Source of the DNA: Aralia elata | Taxonomy: Eukaryota; Streptophyta; Magnoliopsida; Apiales; Araliaceae | Assembly: GCA_034770075.1 (NCBI GenBank) | Contig: CM068385.1 | Coordinates: forward strand, 44,228,721 to 44,292,720 | Direction of reading: 5' to 3' | Length of the DNA: 64,000 bases | In this document: piece by piece, positions 57,736 through 64,000 of the stretch | How the letters are laid out: each line of letters starts with the position of its first letter | Position numbering within the stretch: the stretch's first letter is position 1 | Made by a program: the position numbers and the translations under genes | The notes under the pieces: model-generated | Told to the model about the DNA's origin: nothing | Seen by the model: only the letters and a program-made list of their open reading frames with translations | The model's database searches: none

Positions 57736-58812
57736 GTGGTGGAACAACCCGAGCCGCCGAATGTTAAAATCAATCCCCTACCGAAGCATGATGGGGGAGG
57801 GGTCAATATGGTGGAAGCCATCGAAACCGAAGGACCGCCAAGGCGAAATTATATGACAAGGATTGATGAGATGGTTCGCATGACGGGTACTCAGGAGAAT
57901 ATGCAAGGGGCACCGGTTAGGTTGACGGGTGCAAGCCGGAGTATCACAGGGGGGCCTATCAAGTTAGCGGCTCCAAAACCTCTCATCATCGCAGCAAGAC
58001 CACAGATCCCTATTTGCAATCTAAGAACAGTACCGTGGAACTACGGGGGTGTATTAGAGGAGGCGGCCAGTTGTGCTTCCGTAACATCAAAGGGGAATCC
58101 CTTGTACCTTCCAGGAAGAGTCCTCAAGAGTAAAAGAAAAGAGAACGAGAGGATATCCGAGGAAAAAGCCGTGGAGTTCTTGGAAAAGATGGATCATCCT
58201 GAAGTAAGGGGGATCAAGGCAGTGAGCGAGGAATCGACTCTAACGTCGATCATGGATTTGGTGTTATCATCCAGCGACCACTGCAGAATCTTGGCCAAAG
58301 TCCTAGGGGAGGCTCACATCCCCAAGACAATGAGCCAAGAAAGTTTCGGCCGCCTAGTGGATCATCTGCTAGAGAACAATGTGCTATCATTCACAGATGA
58401 TGATATCCCGAAAGAGGGAAGGGGGCATCGGAGACCGCTGCACATCGCAGTGATCTCATCAGGGTATGTCATGAATGGGGTATTGATTGATGGGGGATCA
58501 GCACTGAATATTTGTCCCCTCAGTACACTGAGAAAAATGAACATTAATCCAAGCGCTTGCGGGCCCCTCCAGTCACGTGGTGTGGTGCGCGAGCCTTCGA
58601 TGGATCCCGGAAAAGGATACATTGGGAGAAATAGAGTTGCCCGTGGAGATAGGGCCGTGTACTTTCGATATTTCCTTTCAGGTATTGGATATCTCGGCCT
58701 GTTATAACATGTTATTGGGAAGACCATGGATACATATGGCCGGGGCAGTTCCCTCTACACTACACCAACAAATCAAGTTTCATCGTCAGCGGGAATCTTG
58801 GTAACAATCTCC
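57736..58812 (+). pseudogene. pol: Tat-type aspartic protease region
   Basis: Continues gag in a shifted frame; the apparent start at 57736 is not a true start. The protease motif VLIDGGSALNICP is near 58480-58520. A frameshift near 58575 moves the second half (GEIELPVEIGP ... NMLLGRPWIHMAGAVPS) to another frame (58577-58804). The protease would cut the polyprotein. Confidence 0.88.
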
Positions 58813-58822
58813 GCAGAGCGTA

Positions 58823-59560
58823 ATGACCCGTTCCCGTTCCAAGAATGGTTCTGCCAGTAATCAATGTGGACGAATCCGCGGCGCCTGCCAGTTTTTTCAA
58901 GCACTCGAAATCAGCACTCCCCACTATAGAGGTCTGGGAGCGCCAGTCATAAAATCGAAAGCCTCCCCTGAGCTCACCTTCGTTGCTAGAGAAATGATGA
59001 AGATGAAGTTTCAACCTGGGCAGGGGTTGGGAAAAGATAGCCAAGGAATTTCCACGCCTATTCGACTGCCCAACCAGACAGGCAGGGCAGGGTTGGGATA
59101 TCATGGAGGCATAGAGCGGGACCACTCGCGAAGGGAAATCCCATTTCGATCGACCGGAATCCTAATGCCGAAGGTCCATAATGAACAAGGGACAGACGAG
59201 CCCGTGTCCGAATTAGAAGGTAAAGAATTAACTCCTGCGGATGATGAGTCAGTCAAAAGGAAGAGTTTCCTGCGGGAGGTCATGCAGCAGTTCGAAACCA
59301 AATGCTATATCCTCTGGACCATCAATGAACATTGGAGAGGGGGATGGATACGACCACAACGTCGGGGGCCCAACAGAGTGTGCCTGTCATCGATTGGGCA
59401 GGGTTAGTTATCCCTAACAATGCTATGAGGGAAGACCGATACGATGTGGCGGTAGTCGTCAAAGAAGTCTCTGGTGCGCAGCCGTCCTGTCATATGTCGC
59501 CCATCCCGGCTGATCTGACCACGATAACTGGACGGTGGAGCCAATAATATCCAGAACAAG
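58823..59560 (+). pseudogene. Tat-type linker with G-patch motif
   Basis: The frame 58823-59407 contains MMKMKFQPGQGLGKD ... RAGLGY (about 58995-59100), the Gly-spaced pattern of a G-patch, a nucleic-acid-binding motif seen after protease in retroelements of this lineage. It is followed by an acidic linker (about 59620-59720) leading to RT. Confidence 0.75.
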
Positions 59561-59779
59561 GTGTTGTCTGTACCAATTTGAGTATTCCTTGCTTAACAAG
59601 CGATACCCTCAAATTTGAATGATGACTATGATTTTGATATCGAGCTGGATTTCGATTTAATGGGTATTGAGCAGGACGAGACAGATTACGATGACGCGCC
59701 TGACGAGATCAAAGGGGTGGGTCGAGGATAAAACCCAAACCCAACTTAGACCAAACCGTCACCATAAATATCGGAACCC

Positions 59780-60715
59780 CTGACCAACCCAAAGAGCTCA
59801 AGATCGGGACAGACCTGACCCCTAACCAGAAAGTAGAAATGACCAAATTGCTACGCCAGTATGAGGATGTGTTCGCCTGGTCTCATGAGGACATGATCGG
59901 ATTATCCACCGACATTGTGGTACAACCAGCTGCCCATCAAGGAAGGTTTCAAGCCCGTCAAGCAAAAACTAAGAAAGCTAAAACCGGAATGGAGCTTGAA
60001 GGTAAAGGAGGAGATCATCAAACAGTTCAGGGCTGGAATCATCATGGTGTCCACCTACCCAGAATGGTTGTCCAATGTGGTCCCAGTGGCTAAGCCTGGA
60101 GGAAAGGTGAGGGTATGTGTTGACTATAGAGATCTGAACAAGGCCAGTCTCAAGGATAATTTCCCAGTTCCGTTTATACACATATTGGTGGATAACACAG
60201 CCCAATACGAGATGTACTCTTTCGTTGATTGCTTTGCGGGGTATCATCAGATAATGGTGGCAGAGGAGGACCGGGAGAAAACAGCCTTCATCACCCCTTG
60301 GGGCACTTTCTGCTATAGACGGTTGGCTTTCGGTCTCACAAATGCAGGGGCTACTTATCAAAGAGCTATGATGGCCCTGTTCCACGATATGATGCACAAG
60401 GAGATAGAGGTCTACGTGGATGACATTATCGTGAAGTCAAAGATAGAATCTGATCATGTGACCCATCTCCAAAAGCTATTTGACCGGCTCAGAAAATACA
60501 ATTTAAGGCTCAATCCGGCAAAGTGTGCTTTCGGAGTGCAATCGGGCAAACTCTTGGGATTCCTGGTTAGTGATCGTGGCATCGAGTTGGATCCGGCCAA
60601 GATTAAGGCCATTGTGGATATGCCGGCACCCCGCACTGAAAAGGAAATAAGAGGATTTCTGGGAAGAATAAATTTCATCAGCCGCTTCATATTCCCATTT
60701 GACAACCACGTGCGA
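59780..60715 (+). pseudogene. pol: Tat-type reverse transcriptase
   Basis: Starts with LLRQYEDVFAWSHEDM (59849 onward), shifts frame near 59930, then runs open: VDYRDLNKASLKDNFPVP, FGLTNAGATYQRAM, YVDD at 60413-60424, and the LGFLVSDRGIE region. A frameshift near 60700 separates it from RNase H. All catalytic Asp residues are present. Confidence 0.93.
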
Positions 60716-61292
60716 GCCAATTTTCAAGCTGTTAAGAAAAGATGTCTCCCAAGAATGGAATGAGCAATGCCAGGAAGCCTTTCAGATCATTAAGAAGCAG
60801 CTAACGGAAGCACCCGTGCTGGTACCCCCGAAGGATGAGATCCCTCTATTCATGTATATATCAGTCAATGACATTGCGATGGGCTGTTTGCTGGGGCAGA
60901 AGAATGAATCAGGCAAAGAGCAGGCCATTTACTACCTCAGCAAGAGATTTAGCCGATGTGAACAGAATTACACCCCTATCGAAAGGACCTGTTGTGCTTT
61001 GGCTTGGGCTGCAATGAGATTACAGCATTATCTCCATGGGCACACCACGTACCTGATATCAAGGATGGATCCCCTGAAATATATCTTTGAGCGGCCCATG
61101 CTGAACTGTCGACTTTCAAGATGGCAGTTAATCTTACAGCAGTTCGACATTGTATACGTAACTCAGAAAGCCATAAAGGGGCAGGGAATTGCAGATCAAT
61201 TGGCAGAAGCGCCATCAGGGGGAATGGAGCCTTTAGACACTCCTTTGCCGGGCGAAGACGTATTCTGGATCTTGCGCGCGGAGAAAAGATGA
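60699..61292 (+). pseudogene. pol: Tat-type RNase H
   Basis: Open for 197 codons after the frameshift: SQEWNEQCQEAFQIIKKQL, LFMYISVNDIAMGCLLGQ, RTCCALAWAAMRLQHYL. The first acidic residue sits in VNDIA in place of the usual SD/TD form, so activity is doubtful. It ends at an in-frame TGA (61290-61292), probably a former Trp codon. Confidence 0.88.
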
Positions 61293-61720
61293 CGAGGGGC
61301 AGTTCTGAGAAAATTGTATTTTGATGGTGCCATGAATGCGGAGGGGGCAGGAGCCGGAGCAGTCCTGGTCTCTATCACAGGAGAGCAAATACCCCGTAGC
61401 CACTAAATTACAGTTCAGTAACTCAAACCAACACAGCTGAGTATGAGGGATGTATATTGGGACTCCGTTTGGCTCGCGATATGGGGGTGAAAAGGTTAGC
61501 AGTGTTCGGGGATTCGGAGCTGGTAATCAGACAAGCGATCGGGATGTACAACACTAAAGAGCTCCGGTTGCTTCCATACCACCGTTGTGTTATCCAACTG
61601 ATGCAAGAGTTTGAAGATATCGCTTTCCGACATATCCCCCGGGGACGGAATGATTTCGCCGATGCATTGGCGACTTTAGCTTCTCTAGTCCACACAATCA
61701 AGAGCAGGAACGTTCCACAA
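61293..61720 (+). pseudogene. pol: Archaeal-type second RNase H
   Basis: Motifs in order: YFDGAMNAEGAGAGAVL (61317-61367), TAEYEGCILGLRLA (~61435-61475), FGDSELVIRQ (~61505) and RNDFADALATLA (~61645-61680), giving the four acidic residues of the family. A stop and frameshift fall near 61405. The extra RNase H is the signature of Tat/Ogre elements. Confidence 0.92.
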
Positions 61721-63055
61721 ATTGAGATAGCAGTGCAGAACGCCCCGGCATACGAGGAGCACGTGGCAGTACTATCGGACGAGGGGGTTCTGCCGAAGCA
61801 GCCTTGGTATCACGACATAAGGGAATATCTGAGGGATAGATCCATTCCCGACCAAGCCAGCCGAGCGGAGAGATTGAGAATTCAAAAGATGGCAATGAAA
61901 TTTTATCTGAGCGGAGATTCACTGTACAAGAGGGATGCCAATTTGGGATTGCTACGATGTGTAAATGAAATGCAGGCCCAAAAGATTATGGACGAAATAC
62001 ATGGTGGAGTGTGTGGGCCACACATGAGTGGGCCGATGCTGGCCAAGAAGATCTTGAGAACGGGGCATTACTGGTTGACGCTGAAAAGCCGACTGTGATG
62101 ATCACGTCAAGCGGTGTTACCAATGCCAGGCGCACGGTAATGTTATCCATGCGCCTCCCAATGAACTGCACTGTATGACCTCCCCTTGGCCATTCTCAAT
62201 GTGGGGTATGGATGTGATCGGACCAATAGAGCCCAAAGCAAGCAACGGCCACCCGATTTATATTCGTCATGATCGATTACTTCACTAAATGGGTAGAAGC
62301 AGCTTCTTTCCCCAAAGTAACTCAGGAGATCATCGTCGGTTTTCATCAGGAATAATGTCATCTGCGATACGGGCAACCTGAGGTTTTAGTCTCCGACAAT
62401 GCCAAGAATTTGAACAATATCCTCATGAAGGGATTATGCGACCAGTTTAAGATCAAACACCTCAATTCTTGTCATTTACCGTCCTAAGATGAATGGGGCA
62501 GATGGAAGCTGCAAATAAGAATATCAAGAAGATCATGGCGAAAATGTCCGCTAATCATCGGGGATGGCCGGATCTGCTACCTCTCACCTTGCTGGCGTAC
62601 AGAACGTCGGTACGTACTTCTACAGGGGCAACCCCGTACGCTCTGGTATACAGAATGGAAGCAGTTCTGCCAGTTGAGGTTGAGATGGCGTCCCTCAGAA
62701 TCTTGATTGATGCTCAGATAAACGAGGAGGATTGGATGCAAAGTCGGTACGACCAATTGGCCCTAATTGATGAAAGGAGGGTGGCGCTGTGTTGCACGGT
62801 CAGTTATATCAGCAAAGGATCTCTCGATCATATGACAAGAAGATAAGACCTCGAAAATTCAAAGAAAATGACCTAGTGTTAAAGAGAGTAATGCCTTGTC
62901 AAGACGAAGCCAAAGGGAAGTTTGCCCCTACCTGGGAGGGGCCTTTTGTGATTAAGAAAGTGCTGTCCGGAGGAGCCCTCATACTGCAGGAGATGGATGG
63001 GGAGGTGTTTCCACAACCCCTCAATTCCGACTCGGTGAAGCGGTTCTATGCATAA
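61721..63055 (+). pseudogene. pol: Tat-type integrase
   Basis: HHCC zinc finger (HGGVCGPHMSG at ~62002, CYQCQAHG at ~62118), core with GMDVIGP (~62208), VSDNAKN (~62390) and the Glu in GQMEAANK (~62497), and C-terminal domain ending GPFVIKK ... SVKRFYA at 63055. Frameshifts occur near 62095, 62270, 62345, 62480 and 62815. It ends without a chromodomain. Confidence 0.9.
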
Positions 63056-63115
63056 AAAAAAAAAAATAAAAAAAAAAAAAAAATTAAATAAAAAAATAAA
63101 GAAATATAAAATATC
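63056..63115 (+). repeat. A-rich tract after pol stop
   Basis: About 60 bases almost wholly of A with a few T, directly after the integrase stop. Confidence 0.9.
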
Positions 63116-64000
63116 TCTCATCATTTTCTCCTCGTTCTTTGAAGGAACGAACTACGTTAGGACCTGATCTCCCGACTTGTGGGGGTACGTAGGCAGCCAT
63201 CATGGCACGGTCCCATTCCTTACCAAATAACACTTTCTTCTATCAAAAACTAATTCCCAGCGGCCAGGAAACCTTCTTATACACTCGAAAACTCTCCCGA
63301 AACCAGCCACCTGATCAGTTTCATCTCAAATGACCTAACCCAAACCCACCCAAGCAGTTATCCCGAAGCTAAGACTCACCCGAGGAAATCGACAAGGATA
63401 TGCGGCAATATCTGACAAGTCCCCATCAAGACTTGAGAAGAGAAAGAAGGCGAAATATCAAAATCATGGTTAGCTGGATAAAATGAGGGTCCAATGAAAG
63501 GCAACGATACGACAAAAAGGAAAAATGACTAAATTTAAATACCTGTCTATATAAATAAGTCATTTTGTTACAAGGTTTCTCTTTTGATAACCGATGAAAC
63601 TGACATAGTCCATGCAGGAAATAAAATGATCTACAAAATCTGAAAACTAATCAAGGCAGGATGGATTAAAATGGTGGATGGATCTGAGGCATCGGACATT
63701 CCCTGCAATCTGCTGCCCCATCATGTCGACGCGATCCAATAAGCAGTGGCTCGGCTAACGGTCTCAGAGTGAGCATCTATAATTGCCTTAGTCTGCAATA
63801 CAATGGCGTTCTCTATCAACATGAACAACATCCCTGGCCAGAAATAGCAGCATCTCTTCTCAACAAGAGCAGGCATACCTCTCAGCCTCGGTAGTAATCA
63901 AGATGCGTGAAACACCGGATGGACCGGGACCTAATGGCTCAGAATACCCTCCGCAAAGCCCGCCGACACCGGAAAAGAATAATAAGGATCAGGAACGTTC
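63116..64000 (+). other. 3' non-coding region of the Tat-type element
   Basis: Starts with a block GAACTACGTTAGGACCTGAT and GGGGGTACGTAGGCAGCC (about 63149-63200), a sequence type that commonly follows integrase in Tat/Ogre elements. The rest shows no gene, and the 3' LTR and polypurine tract are not reached. Confidence 0.6.

Larger units (their letters stand above)
53443..64000 (+). mobile_element. Tat/Ogre-type Ty3/gypsy element (5' part, runs off window)
   Basis: Plus-strand element with 5' LTR, Arg-type primer site, gag, protease, G-patch, RT, RNase H, archaeal-type second RNase H and integrase. The second RNase H between RNase H and integrase, and the protease motif DGGSALN, are hallmarks of the Tat lineage. 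No chromodomain is present. Frameshifts break nearly every domain. The 3' LTR lies beyond 64000. Confidence 0.93.

Overview
The window is plant nuclear heterochromatin, almost certainly from a eudicot. It is A/T-rich and built entirely of nested, decayed LTR retrotransposons of plant-type lineages: a chromodomain Ty3/gypsy element of Tekay/Del type with an initiator-Met primer site, Ty1/copia elements of Angela/Tork type, and a Tat/Ogre-type Ty3/gypsy element with a second RNase H and an Arg-type primer site. I found no host gene, no rRNA and no functional tRNA gene. The species cannot be named from the sequence.

Layout. Positions 1-294 are the end of a plus-strand copia LTR that interrupts a minus-strand Tekay-type element (295-11507). 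That element's 5' LTR (5553-11507) carries a solo LTR of a related family (6463-9547). Next come the tail of a copia LTR (11508-11860), a fossil copia element called copia0 here (11861-15842), and a minus-strand copia element called copia1 (15843-39873). Copia1's 5' LTR is split at 24792/39520 by a complete Tekay-type element called G (24793-39519, again with the solo LTR, 34463-37555). Then the series repeats: copia0 (39874-43867), copia1 (43868-52855) and the start of G (52856-53442). At 53443 a plus-strand Tat-type element begins and runs past the window end.

History read from junctions and target-site duplications (TSDs): copia0 was hit by copia1 (TSD CAGAG), copia1's 5' LTR by G (TSD G-N-TTT), and G's 5' LTR by another Tekay-like element (TSD AATAT) that shrank to a solo LTR. 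The whole nest then became a direct tandem array with a period of about 28.0 kb. One full unit (about 15818-43841) and two partial units are visible, so at least three copies are implied. Later a copia LTR entered the left unit and the Tat element entered the right unit. The copies differ largely by one-base indels, so read-level checking of the assembly is warranted.

All gag and pol genes are broken, mostly by stops that look like C-to-T or G-to-A changes, as expected for methylated, silenced elements. The most unusual content is non-coding: four different element families each carry clusters of short GC-rich inverted repeats in an LTR or leader. G also has a coiled-coil reading frame between its primer site and gag, and copia0's leader contains a tRNA-like A-box/B-box segment next to a 33-bp tandem repeat rich in ACGT and TTGAC motifs.
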